Source: Macrothele yani (lineage: Eukaryota; Arthropoda; Arachnida; Araneae; Macrothelidae). Taken from it: a stretch of DNA of 64,000 nucleotides. Numbering within the stretch: the first letter of the stretch is position 1; each line of letters opens with the position of its first letter. The stretch is taken from positions 31,153,001 to 31,217,000 of the forward strand of contig CM077011.1 of the NCBI GenBank assembly GCA_039090855.1, read 5' to 3'. Shown piece after piece: positions 1 to 11,120 of this stretch. The notes beneath the pieces are model-generated. The model did no database searches and was not told the origin of the DNA. It was given only the letters and a program-made list of their open reading frames with translations. The translations under genes were made by a program, and so were the position numbers.

Positions 1-859
1 AATTTATGCGCGGAAAGGAGCAGAAAGACAAACACAGAGATAGAAGTTATGACTATATTTAAATGAAGTTTTCGATACAGCTTTACCAAACCATAAAACT
101 TCACAAGACAGTATGCCATTGATTCAACGAAATTTAACATGTTAATTCTTAATGCTGCGTTAGTTCAATGCACGAAAAATTTCATGGCTCAAACTTCCCT
201 TTTTGTCATATTAAAATTGGAAAATAAAAGTGAATTCTATCAAATTGTAAATCTCTTATGGATGGAAGAAGAAAGAGAACATAATGCGGAATATAAATTG
301 TGCCCATTTTTTGCGAAAAATGCCACGCGAGGAATAGAAGCTGACCGATGCCTTGTGAGTGATTCATCACTTGACCTTTCAAGATAAGGGAGTCAGACAT
401 TCATTATGCTTTTATGAAAATGGTCAGTTCCCCAGCTGATTCCCTTTTCGCGTGCATCTTGCATTTCACGGATCGTCCTTCCTGCATTGTTGTGTGTGAG
501 GGCAGGATGATAAAAAGAAAATATTTAGCATATGATAAAACCAGTTCTCGTAGTAGAGCTTATTGAAAATTCATAAGTATTTCGTCGAGCAGTGCAACTT
601 TTAAGTCCCTGCTTTTAAAGCGCACGCAGTTTCGTGAGGTCACTTAAATTTTATGAAAGCAATTTGGCAAACAATTTTTGCAAGTGTTCGAAATGCAATG
701 GAAAGCGTCTGGTTGATGAAGAAAAAGCCAGAAAAATAAATAATAACCGCCAATCGATTTCAATGGGATATATAAAATAAAAAATAAAATTGAGCACTTG
801 TCCTATGATCCCAGAGACTTCATTGAAATAACCGATAATATTATACGTTGAGAACAGTT
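1..859. other. AT-rich stretch, no gene recognised
   Basis: The only open frames are short (82 codons or fewer), overlap one another on both strands and show no domain. Nothing repeated elsewhere in the window was noticed. A true exon here cannot be excluded by eye. Confidence 0.5.
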
Positions 860-1490
860 GAGGAATTTAAATAGCTCGGATCCATATTATATCAGGATGG
901 TACGTATCACCATGACATCGACCGGAGACTTGCGGAGAGCAGGAAGGCTATTTCTATTTTGAATCCTGTTCTTTGGAGCAGCAATGTCTTTCCAAGTGTC
1001 AAGAGACACATTTTTTTCTGCGATTTTACAGAGCATCAGTTTATATGGTGCGGAGACATAGACACTAAATAAAAGACATCAACAAAGATTAATGGCTACA
1101 GAGATGGACTTTTGGAGGCTTTCTGCAAGACAATCTAGATGTGTAAAAGAGCGCACTGCAAAAATTCGGGATATTATGAGTGTTAAAGTAGACATTCTTC
1201 AAACTACTGAGATGCGGAGATTGCGATGGCTCGGTCATGTAACTAGAATGTCATCTGAGAGACTTCCTAAAATTCTGATGAACTGGGAGGCTCGGAGAAA
1301 GAGCGAAAGAGGAAGACCAAGGAGAAAGTGGACGGAGGAGATTAAATCAAGTTTAAAAAATAATGGGCTGGATGAAGTGATTGCCTTGGATAGAGAGAAG
1401 TGGAGCAAGACACTGGCTGAACTATATGGTCGTGGAAATCCGCTTAGTAGTGGAAATTCCTGATGATGATGATGATGATGATGATATAAA
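860..1490 (+). mobile_element. RTE-type non-LTR retrotransposon, 3' end (subfamily 1)
   Basis: This is the C-terminal end of a retrotransposon endonuclease/reverse transcriptase, 5'-truncated. From about 863 a frame reads LGSILYQDGTYHHDI, the conserved segment after the catalytic domain. After a frameshift, the 123-codon frame starting at 1092 contains MRRLRWLGHVTRM at residues 41-53, a hallmark of BovB/RTE-like C-termini, and then a basic GRPRRKW stretch. The element ends in a TGA trinucleotide tail at 1461-1485, as is common for RTE elements. 5' truncation is normal for target-primed reverse transcription. The protein is clearly diverged from the other RTE copies here, so this is a different subfamily. 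The copy is dead. Confidence 0.85.
1461..1485 (+). repeat. (TGA)n tail of the RTE copy
   Basis: About eight TGA units directly follow the stop of the RTE frame. They mark the 3' end of the retroposed copy. Confidence 0.9.
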
Positions 1491-2110
1491 ATAAAAACGT
1501 AAACGGCAGGTAAAAAACCATTCCTATCACGCGGATTATACATGCAAAATAACTGCACAGGGAGAAATTTTCTTTGCGTGCTAAAATTCCAATTTCTCCT
1601 TTCTGTATCTAAAATTTGCGGACAGTGCCATAGCTGGGAAGGTGCAACAGGTGCAGAGGCGCAGGATCCAGGATGAAGAGGGGGGGTTAAAAGCATCGGA
1701 TGTAAATAAAAAAAGGAGCATGACATCCGAGGAATTATTTAAAATGCAAATTTATAGCGTTTTTGACAATGTATTGTCTCAAATAGATTGGCATTATGAG
1801 CAACTGAGAACGGTCTGTGCCGATTTTGCCTTCTGACGATTTTCGCTTTAAGTTTGAAGCCTTGACACTAAAACAAAACATTAAAAGGGCAACTCCGCTT
1901 GATATTCCACTGGCTTTTCTTGCCAGGTGGGCGCTGACTTCAAATTATTGGGGGAGGGAGGGGGGACAGGCGTGAAGAGATCAGACGTGGGTGGAAGGGG
2001 CACGTCTTTTCCATTGTCAAGAAGAAAATTAAAAAAAAAGGGGCAAAAAAGCTAAACTACGAGATTCGAGGTATATTTTAAAACCCAATTGTAGCTGCTC
2101 GTCAGCAAAT
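1491..2110. other. Intergenic stretch, nothing recognised
   Basis: Contains short G-runs near 1950-1970 and A-runs near 2030. The open frame at 1642-1836 (64 codons) has no recognisable domain. No repeat relationship to the rest of the window was noticed. Confidence 0.4.
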
Positions 2111-2111
2111 G

Positions 2112-2615
2112 AACAAGACAACAAAAATATTATTTTGCTGAATATTAATATTTTTAAAAATAAAATTCTACAGATAAATTTTATTTCCAAATGTTTATAA
2201 AAAATGAAAAATTAGCTCTGTTACTTAAACAAAAACCAAGAAGCGCAAAATTAGATAAATAAAGGCGCTAGGGACTATACTTGGATTCGACCCTGACCCG
2301 ACCCTGGCCTGACCAGGACAAATCTACTTTGAGTTATAAACTCGAATATATCATCATCATCATTGTTAATAATTATCAATCCATTGCTGGATGAAGATCT
2401 CCCCACGTTTCTTCCACAACGGACTGCCTTGGGCCAGTCTCCTCCATCCACCCGTCTGCCGCCTGGACTTCTGGGTTTTTTTACTTCCCTTGGAATCCAG
2501 TTTAAAATTTTGGTTGTCCATCGGTGGCCCGTTCTCCTGGCAATATGTCTGGCCCATTGCCTATTCAGGAGGTCTTCCACTCTTTTTTTACTCTGTTCGT
2601 GATGTCTTCCACTCT
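2112..2615 (-). repeat. Left arm of a ~0.5 kb inverted duplication
   Basis: Its reverse complement matches 4236-4793. The match covers the RTE C-terminus, its tail, and more than 200 bp beyond the tail, including a tRNA-like GGGTCGAATCC motif near 2285, the stretch reading TTTAAGTAACAGAGCTAATT and a CAGCAAAATAATATTT block at the far end. Confidence 0.8.
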
Positions 2616-3095
2616 TTTTATTTTCCTTATCCACTAGTTCCTCTTTTTATCTTTCTTGGTTACACCAAACATGCATCTGTGTCCTTGTATGTCTTTTTTA
2701 GTGAAGATCCACGTCTCTGCTCCGTACATAAGTACTGGAAGGATGCATTGATTAAACACTTTATTTTTAAGACAAAATGGCATATTGCTCTTAAAGATTC
2801 TACTGTTTCTTCCCAAAACTCTCCAACCAAGTTTTATGCGCCAATTAATTTCTTCATCAATGGGACTCTCGCTTAATATCTACTGCCTAGGGTAAATGTA
2901 GGAATTGATTATCTCCAGCTTTTCCTCATCAATTGATAAATCCAAATTCCTTTCCAAACGTTTATAAAAAAGTCATTATTGTACATCAGTCTTGTATTCT
3001 GAAAGTTCATTTGTAATCCCCATTTCTTTACCATTCTCAGCAAGCTCCTGTATCATACTCTGCAGCTCTGAAGTATTATTTCACAAACCTCCAAA
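2345..3095 (-). mobile_element. RTE-type retrotransposon 3' end (subfamily 2), minus strand
   Basis: Read on the minus strand from about 3085, the translation begins at ELQSMIQELAENGKEMG, passes CILPVLMYGAETW (near 2720-2760) and WARHIARRTGHRWTTKIL (near 2500-2560), and ends in a GAT-type tail at 2349-2364. Frames change several times, so it is a pseudogene. The C-terminus lacks the segment around MDEIRKHAGVTW that the copies at 3.5, 14.4 and 21.1 kb have. The copy at 4.24 kb shares that deletion. Confidence 0.85.
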
Positions 3096-3134
3096 GGGTT
3101 CTTTGAATTTTTTTTTTATATATTCAAGAATAAA

Positions 3135-3295
3135 ACGGAAATAAAACTGGGTCGAAATCAGATCAGGAACACCTTGATCGGACCCATTTGACCCTCAAGA
3201 AATTTTCGACTCGGGGACCCGTGGCCAGTTTCCATCTCTGGAGGGGACCCACTCCTCTGACCACTCGGGTGCCCGGACAACTTTTATTAGTGTAT
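3135..3295 (-). repeat. Possible degenerate tRNA-derived SINE head
   Basis: On the minus strand the segment near 3265-3285 reads GAGTGGTCAGAGG, resembling an A box as seen in the older SINE-A copies at 53.7 and 58.8 kb. No clear B box follows. This is a weak assignment. Confidence 0.3.
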
Positions 3296-3379
3296 ATATT
3301 AATTTTATTTGCATCATTTTATAAATAGAGCTTTATTCTGAGCAAAGTACCCAGTGTTCTGAATTATTTATCATAATAT

Positions 3380-3384
3380 TTTCG

Positions 3385-3416
<32 letters not shown>

Positions 3417-3418
3417 AT
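3380..3418. repeat. (TA)n microsatellite
   Basis: A run of alternating T and A, slightly interrupted, lies immediately before the partial SINE-A copy. Confidence 0.9.
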
Positions 3419-3427
3419 TTTTTGTTT

Positions 3428-3517
3428 TAGGGTTTAATGACCATCGTGATCAACTCTAAGGGCGGTAAGTAGACGCCCGTCCCTAATTTAGGGCCACCGG
3501 TTCCAGGGAAGACAGTC
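3428..3517 (-). mobile_element. SINE-A, 3' portion only (copy 1)
   Basis: Contains the family-specific body CCCTAATTTAGGGCCACCGG and the GGTTTAATGACCA terminus in inverted orientation. The tRNA-like head is missing: the sequence passes straight into an RTE fragment at about 3518. Confidence 0.8.
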
Positions 3518-3902
3518 GTGTCTTAAAAGGAAAGTGTCTACTCAAAGCATCTTTCCAGTTTTCACTTACGGATCAGAGGCATGGACTATAGCTAAATAGG
3601 TCATCAGAGGCTGCAAACTACCAAAAAAAGCATGGATGGTATACTTGGTATAACCAGTAAGGATGAGGAGGGCAACTCGTGAATCAGAGAAATAGAAAGA
3701 GTAGATGACATCATGATCAAGGTAAAGTTCTTGAAATGGCAATGGACCGGTCATATTTCTAGAAAACAGGGCCACTTCTGGACATACGAAATACCAAACT
3801 GGGTTCTAAAACCCAGAAAAAGACCATGTGGGAGATGGGTGGATGAAATTCGGAAGCATGTCGGAATAGCATGGAGGAGACTGGCTCAAGCTGCGGAATA
3901 AA
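3518..3902 (+). mobile_element. RTE-type retrotransposon fragment (subfamily 2)
   Basis: Plus-strand translation in changing frames gives a FTYGSEAW-like motif near 3560-3590, then the 62-codon frame at 3713-3901 with KFLKWQWTGHISRKQGH and GRWVDEIRKHVGIAWRRL. This copy keeps the DEIRKH segment. It is closed off by a stop and shows no clear trinucleotide tail, so it is truncated at both ends. Confidence 0.8.
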
Positions 3903-4235
3903 TTTGCGGAGGAATAAATTTCATATACCCGTTTTGCACTTTTGCGCAGCATGTTTTCGTTTTCTGTTCTGTTTTCTTTCATTTTCCAAGATGTCACTTT
4001 TACATTGTGTCAGATTATAATGATAAAAAGAAAAAGTGCGAGACATTCAGCAGACTGACCACAAAGTGCGCAGATTAATAAGGGCACAATGGTCTACACA
4101 TATGAACCGAAACTTCAGCGTTTCAAAAATATCGCATAGATTGAAAAGGTTGTTGTCTTATTTGAATAAATCATTAAAATAAACAAAAAAACATCGAACG
4201 AGGAGCAAACCTTTAAAAAAATTAATCAGATCGTT

Positions 4236-4535
4236 CTCTCAGAGGAACTCATTAATAAGAAAAATGACAAGAGTGCAAGAAATCATGATGAGAGTGAATT
4301 CCCTGAAATGGCAATGGGCTAGACATATTGCCAGGAGAACGGACCACCGATGGACAACCAAAATTTTAAGCTGGACTCCAAGGGACAGGAAAAAAACCCA
4401 GAAGACCAGGCGGCAGATGGGTAGATGGAGAAGACTGGCCCAAGGCAGTCCGTTATGGAAGAAACGTGGGGAGACCTTCATCCAGCAGTGGATTGATAAT
4501 TATTAACAATGATGACGATGATGATAATATATTCG
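4236..4535 (+). mobile_element. RTE-type retrotransposon 3' end (subfamily 2)
   Basis: The 80-codon frame at 4264-4506 reads MRVNSLKWQWARHIARRTDH and ends PLWKKRGETFIQQWIDNY, followed by an imperfect GAT tail (4509-4532). It lacks the DEIRKHAGV segment, the same lesion as the copy at 2345-3095. Confidence 0.85.
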
Positions 4536-4793
4536 AGTTTATAGCTCAAAGCAGATTTGACCTGGTCAGGCCCGGATCGTGTCAGGGTTCGAATCTGGAT
4601 GTAATCTCTAGCGTCTTTATTTATCTATTTTTTGCGCTTCTCGTTTTTTGTTTAAGTAACAGAGCTAATTTCTCATTTTTTTAAACGTTTGGAGATAACA
4701 TTTCTTTGGATATTTTTATAAAATCAAAGGTTGAATTTTATTTTTTAAAATATTAATTTTCAGCAAAATAATATTTGCGACTTGCCTCTGATT
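4236..4793 (+). repeat. Right arm of the inverted duplication
   Basis: Pairs with 2112-2615. The similarity continues past the RTE tail through a tRNA-like GGGTTCGAATCTGG near 4580-4595 to the CAGCAAAATAATATTTG block near 4770. Shared DNA beyond the tail means a duplicated segment or a subfamily with a long 3' extension, not two independent short insertions. Confidence 0.8.
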
Positions 4794-7700
4794 ATGTACA
4801 GCTTCATATTTGTTAACAAAATACCGATGAGATATTAAGATCATTTCACAGTTAGAAATTCTAAGTAAAGAGTGTTTTTGTTCGTGTTATTGACATAAAA
4901 TAAGAAAATCCAGATAGATCGTAAAAGTGTTAAATTAGAGGGATGCACTCCTAGTTATTTCAAAATGTATCCTTAATAAAGAGTATGGCTCAGTGAATTA
5001 TTGCGAAATCGTTGCAAGCTTTGTGTTTGGAATTCAGCATTTTATGAGCTTTCTTTCTCTCTCACTCACTCACTCATTCACACACACGCTGGTATGCGTA
5101 TAACCAGACCTTGGGCATGACAGGTTCAACAAAAAATTGCATTTGAACGTGTTGGTTTTTTGTTATTGTATGGATAGCATCATGTTTTATCTACCTTTCT
5201 GAGCAGCTACTCTTTGGCGCTGATTAAAACACCGTATACTTTTAATTTAATTTTTTTTCCTCTCAAAGAAGTACAAAGGCGGAGCTTCAGGGTCGAATCG
5301 ATTGTATCTTCCACTCCCTGTTTGGTCATTGTGAAATGAAGTAGTTTTTCCAACGCGTTGAATTTAAGTCCCATTGAGAACTTGATTTGACATTAACATC
5401 CACCACTTCTTTTTTTTAAAGAGTTCTCTGTTACATAATCTCTACTTTCAATTGTTCCCATGAAATGTAGCCGCGATCTTCAAAAGGAAAGGAATTAAAA
5501 GCGTAGGAAAAAGAGCTCGAACTCCTGCCCTCGGGGCCTTGTTGTCGTCAGACCTCGTGCTGAAACAGCTGGAATCCCAAGTCATCCCGGTCCTCGTCCG
5601 TCTTCTCAGCCGCTGAAGCGTGTACAACTGCCGGCGTGGCAAAACGTCGTCGCTAACGCAGAACTGCTGGCTAAGCCTGTTTCACGCTCTTTCGAGTGCC
5701 GACAACCTTCTGGTCGCAACAATCGTCGTCAACAGGTTGCTCTGCCAGAACACAAGTTTCTACATTTTTAAAGGAAATCCTCCCCCTCCCCCCAAACCTC
5801 CATCCTTCTAGAATGAAGAGAGAGATTACGTATTGGACGACGAACCTCACCCCCATCCATCCCCCTTCATCTCAACGGTTAATCACGAGAAGGAGGATTA
5901 CCCGAACTATTACTTCATGGGACAGCATAGCCCCATTTCCCAAAACTTAGTCCTTTATTGAGTGCAGCATGTAGATTACTGGAAAATTAGGCCTCCCATG
6001 TGGGTAACCTAGGACCAGTTGCGGCTATTTTTCATCAAAGCTCCCTGAACATTTGTTACATTGAAGCAGTCAAACAGAATGCCGGGGATTACACCGGAGA
6101 ACGTAATTGTGCTACAGAATATTTCTTTTCCGCCGGGTCTTTTCAAATGCCTTGGAAATGGTTTGGAATACAAGCTTTTTGGGACCATTCATTATTTTAA
6201 GGCTTTGAACGCTCCATTCGTTTTCGGGCATTAATTCTTCTTTCCCACACCCCAAAGCTCTGGACAATAATTAATTAGGCAAGGTTTCATTCATTCACGA
6301 CCACCGAAAGACTCAGATTAAAATCAACGAGTTACGAAAATCAGAGGAATTCTTAGCTAAAATTTGCCTCCTAGGCAAGGCAAGAAATTTGTCCTTTAGA
6401 GCAAGAATGCAAAACAGAATTATCTCTTGTACCTTACTACATGTTTATACCCTCCTTTTACGATTTATTAGGACAACCCTCCTATTAATTTTACGGAAAT
6501 AAACTTTCATATCCATCATAGCATGGAGTGCACAGAAAAGCCGTCGTAGTTGTTGAGAGCTACTTAAATTACAAAAATATTGTCATTACTAATTTTAATT
6601 AATTTTATAGTTTAGAAGTTCAAAATTACAAGGAGAGTTTCTCCAGAAGACCCCTTGGTTTGCACAAAACTTAAAAAAAATATTAAAATCTACGCACTCT
6701 TACAAAATATAATCTTTGGAAAAATAGAAACTTAATGTCTTACGACCGAAAATATCGAAATTCAGAAGAAATAAAACTAGTAATTAAATGTGATTTCCGA
6801 CGAGTACTAAAGTTTGAAACTAGAAAATATGTAGTAAATAAGACTTTTCAGAAGTGGATATCATTAAAACCAATAAATAGTTTACAGAAAAGGAAATAAT
6901 GTTCTCAATAAAATATTGGAATAAAATAAAACAAATAATGAAAAATAATGTAAAATTTGCAAATTTAGTACCGTGATTAGGCTCTATTATTCGCGGAAAA
7001 GCGTTGGTCACCGATAACTTTCGTCGTTGGGCCGACGTTGTTTACTGTACCTTTAACAAACGTACGTGGGATTTGGCGAATCTTTTCTTTCATAGTTTGC
7101 GAAACAAAAGCCACTAAAATTGTTCAGAATATGCGAGATTTTTAAAATTTCAAGATATTTTTTTCCTTCTGGGAATACGAAGACCATGCATTTTTCTTCA
7201 GTTATTGCTTCCTGGAAAAATAATTGTGCTTCTGGTTTTGTTTCTTAAAAACGAATTGTTTTCGAATTTCTGCAGGTAAAGCGCTCCCTAAGAATAAAGG
7301 AGCATCACCTTATATATTATCAACTGAATGGGAAAGGAAAATTTGTTAAAACACTTGCCTGTCCGCTTTTCTTTCTGTTTCTTTTTTCAAATGAAACATC
7401 CGTTGAGCTTTAGCTTTCAAATTTTAGAATTTCGTCGTTTTGAAGATTGATTGACTTTATCTTCAGCAAGTGAAAACTTTATACGAAACACATATGTAAA
7501 CAAATGTAAACATATATGTAACATAAACATGTATGAAACACGTATGTGAACATATGTAACAAATGCTTCAGTGTGATGCAAAAACACATGTGGTTCTCGT
7601 GTACTGCATCATCCCTTTGCAGGATAAACAAGAAAAATTACACTGGACGTCAGTTGTTGGAATTTAGCGTGTTTGTTAGTTATGTTAGTCAGCAATGTGG

Positions 7701-9135
7701 GGAATAATTAAAAATGTGAAGAACCAAGGCAATAACTGAATTATGTTTTTCAAAGACAGTGGAAACTCCTAGGACTACAAAGAGGATATATCAAAATTCA
7801 CTGAATTTATTAGTGACCAAGTTGAAAAGTAACGGCCCATAGAGTACAAAGAATTGCCATATTGTAGCTGAAACTTATTTAAAAGCTTTAGCACTGTATT
7901 TTTCTTCGTACAATCCATCCTGGAGTTCAGGAAAGTTAAACAAATTCCTTCTTATAGTCCGCGGCGGCGCATAATCCACAGGACGGGAAAATTTGGGAAA
8001 AAATAGGCATATAATCCGTACCCGCGATGTTGATCCCTTAACGTAATTTCGTGCAGAAAGCCGCGATTCAAGGGATGACCCAACAGTACAAAGAAGTAGA
8101 AAAAACGCCTATCTAATGAAAAAAAAAACTGTCACTTTTAAATTTCAAGTGAATAAAGAGCAAAAATCATGATTTTTTTTACAATGTTACCGTAGTTCGA
8201 TTCTGCAATTTTACGTGCGGTACCCCCAAACGTTTGTGACTTTGAGCATCTCCTGCGAGAGCAAATAATTCGGCCTTGTTTGCATCGTATTTTCTGTTAA
8301 AAAGCTCTTAGGGAGGAGAAAACTTATTTCCAACTATTTGTTCGAACTCCATCTTCGCATTTATGTTTTTCTGTTATTAACGCATTTCTTACAATTTTAC
8401 AAATATACCACCTCTCCTGACGAATACGGCGCGATTAAAAAAAGAAAAGAAAATAAGTGTTGCAAAAACGTTAATTTTTTAAGTGACTTATTATCCGCAT
8501 TGGAGCACAATCCCAGAATCTAAATCTATAACTTGTTTAACAGATAATTACGCGGATTATTCACATCCTTATGTTATCAACGTGACGACGGACGGGCGCA
8601 TCGTTAACGAATCGCCAATTTCAAGAATGAGCTACTCAGGTTTTACAGACATGTAGTTATTTTACAAATGCGCCTTTTTGTATTCTTCAGAGATTCGGGA
8701 AGTCACTACAAGAATGACTGCTGCACTTTGTTACAAACTTTATCACTCTCTCTGAAATGAGTCCAGTTCGAATAAGTAACTTTTTTTTTAGTTTCTCTTA
8801 AGTATCCCCACAATTATTTGATTCGCCTTTTTCTGTAAGTACCCGGATAGGTCTTCATCATACTTATATGGAGGTGAAACTACCCATATTTCAACTTCAG
8901 CCCTTGCTCCAGTATAATACATGATTTGGTACTTAACGTTACAACAACGAAGGTTTTTCAGACGTTTCATCAATAATTTCTAAAGGAAATTGGGATACAA
9001 TAATTGTTTGACAACTCAACTGTTCTTAAACTGATTTTCTCTCGTTTATTGGTGGAATCCAAAAGTGTGCCCGTGATAAACTTTTCCTAGGTCAATCAGT
9101 ATTGTATATAATCCTTCTTTTTAAAAAAAATTAAG
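4794..9135. other. Long stretch without recognisable genes
   Basis: A short CTCA/CACA repeat lies at 5052-5090. The part at 5450-5960 is richer in G and C, with overlapping open frames of 61-84 codons on both strands that show no domain; it could be low-copy or regulatory DNA. 5960-9135 is AT-rich, with a cryptic ATGTAAAC-like repeat near 7490-7580 and A/T runs. No RNA gene or mobile element was recognised. Confidence 0.4.
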
Positions 9136-9818
9136 GGTTTTCTTCAATAGCAAATGATAGGTTTCTCTTGATGACGAAAAGTGAAGAGCTCGATCTACAG
9201 AATAAAACCGAAGAGCTGCCTCCGGGTCTTCAGAGAAAAAAGTACAGAGCTCTTTATTCACGTAAACGAAAGGCACGTTGCTCAACAGGAAAAAAAAAGA
9301 GCTCTCCCCTAACAGTAAAAAGTTATAAACTCTGTAAATGAGAGCTATCTCAAGATATTAAAAAGAATGAGTGAAGAGCAGTTCTTTAACAAAATGAAAT
9401 GAAAAGCTTTCCCTTAAAAGCAAAAGGGGAAGAGTTTCATCTACTCTAAGAGCTACCCCTTAATAACAAAAAGGGAAGAGCTCTATTTACAAATTAGAAA
9501 ATGAAGAGCTCTCTCCCTATGTTAGCAACGAAAAGTAAGGTTAGCCTCTTAACATAACGAAGCAAACGATTTCTCTTAACAACAAAAAGTGAACAACATT
9601 GTCTTTACAGTAAAGAGTACAAAATGGTTCCTTAACGAACATGAATGAGGAGCTGCTTTTAACAGCAAAGAAAGAAGAGCTTTCGCTGTACAGCAAAGAA
9701 AGAAGAGTCGTCTCTGTACAGCAAAGAAAGAAAGAAGAGCTGTCTTTGTACAGCAAAGAATAAATAATCCTGCCTTACCCGTAAAAAAGACAGAAAATGA
9801 TGAAGAATGGCCATTTAA

Positions 9819-9821
<3 letters not shown>

Positions 9822-9866
<45 letters not shown>
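9822..9866. repeat. (GA)n microsatellite
   Basis: About twenty uninterrupted GA dinucleotides separate the left degenerate flank from the 44-bp array. Confidence 0.95.
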
Positions 9867-9869
<3 letters not shown>

Positions 9870-9883
9870 ATTATTAGATATTA

Positions 9884-10645
9884 AGTGTCTTTAACGAAGA
9901 GAAATCAAGAGCAGTCCACTTACATTAAGGTTCTTTGAAAACAAGGAAAGAAAAGCTGTCCCCTTATGTTAAGGTTCTTTGAAAACAAGGAAAAGAAAGC
10001 TATCCCCTTATATTAAGGTTCTTTGAAAACGAGGAAAGGTAAGCTATCCCCTTATATTAAGGTTATTTGAAAACAAGGAAATGTAAACTGTCCCCTTATA
10101 TTAAGGTTCTTTGAAATAAAGAAAAGGAAAACTATCCCCTTGTATTAAAGTTTTTTAAAACAAAGAAAAGAAAGCTATCCCGTTATATTAAGGTTTTTCG
10201 AAAACAAGGAAAGGAAAGCTGTCCCCTAATATTAAGATTCTTTGAAAAAAAAGGGAAGCTATCCCATTATATTAAGGTTCTTTGAAAACAAGGAAAGGAA
10301 AGCTATCCCCTTATATTAAAGTTTTTTGAAAACAAGGAAAAGAAAGCCATCCCCTTATATTAAGGTTCTTTGAAAACAAGGAAAGGAAAGCTGTCCCTTT
10401 ATATAAGGGTTCTTTGAAAAAAAGAAAGGAAAGCTATCCCCTTATATTAAGGTTCTTTGAAAACAAGGAAAGAAAAGATATTTCCTTATATTAAGATTGT
10501 TTAACAACAAGGAAAGAAAAGCTGTCCTCTTATATTTATTTAGATTCTTTGAAAACAAGGGAGGAAAAGCTACCCCCTTATATTACAGTTCTTTGAAAAC
10601 AAGGAAAGAAAAGCTTTCCCCTTATATTAAGGGTGTTTAACAACA
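9884..10645. repeat. 44-bp minisatellite, about 17 units
   Basis: The word AAGGTTCTTTGAAAACAAGG recurs at 9927, 9971, 10015, 10059 and 10103, exactly 44 bp apart, and continues with small indels to about 10628. Units end in CCCCTTATATT. The differences between units are mostly single substitutions. Confidence 0.95.
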
Positions 10646-11120
10646 AGAAAAGAGATATCCTTTTGTACTAATGATCTTCGACAACAAAGAAAGAATTTCC
10701 TTAACAGTACAGAATGAAATACAGTATATAATGAGGCTAACAATGAAGATCTCTTTGCTCACGGTAAACAAGAAGAGCTCTCTCAATATCTTAGCAACAA
10801 AGAGTGAAGAGCTGTTCCATAAAGAAAAGTACGAAAATCTGCTTTTTAACAGCAAAGAATGAAACATTCTCTCTTAATAACAAAGAGTCTTTAGAAGCAA
10901 AGAACCTGATGGCATTGCATTCCGATTTTCAGTACAGGAAATTACATTGCAAGAATTTTTTGAAGGCTGAACTTTAGCTAATTCGAGCTGTTGATGTAGA
11001 GAAGTAAGCTGAACAATCAGAAAGAAACTGTACTAAATCAATTAAATCTTATAGTGTCTCAACTCATCGGGATTTTTTAGCAAACGAAGAGCTGTCCCTC
11101 AACAGCAAAGAAGGAGATTT

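Larger units (their letters stand above)
9140..11120. repeat. Degenerate satellite block with homogeneous core
   Basis: Loosely related units of roughly 35-45 bp carry the recurring words AAGAGCTCTC, AACAGCAAAGAA and GAAGAGCTG on both sides of a regular 44-bp array. The outer units vary in spacing and sequence. The block includes a (GA)n run at 9822-9866. Open frames inside it are repeat read-through. Confidence 0.8.

Noticed and set aside
2391..2876. 161-codon plus-strand open frame
   Set aside because: Antisense of an RTE pseudogene, whose minus-strand reading carries the conserved motifs.
9541..9824. Minus-strand Ser/Phe/Leu-rich frames
   Set aside because: They are read-through of satellite units; the periodic peptide reflects the repeat.
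9884..10645. CRISPR-like array
   Set aside because: Units are contiguous 44-bp repeats that vary throughout, with no unique spacers and no associated genes; the context is eukaryotic.
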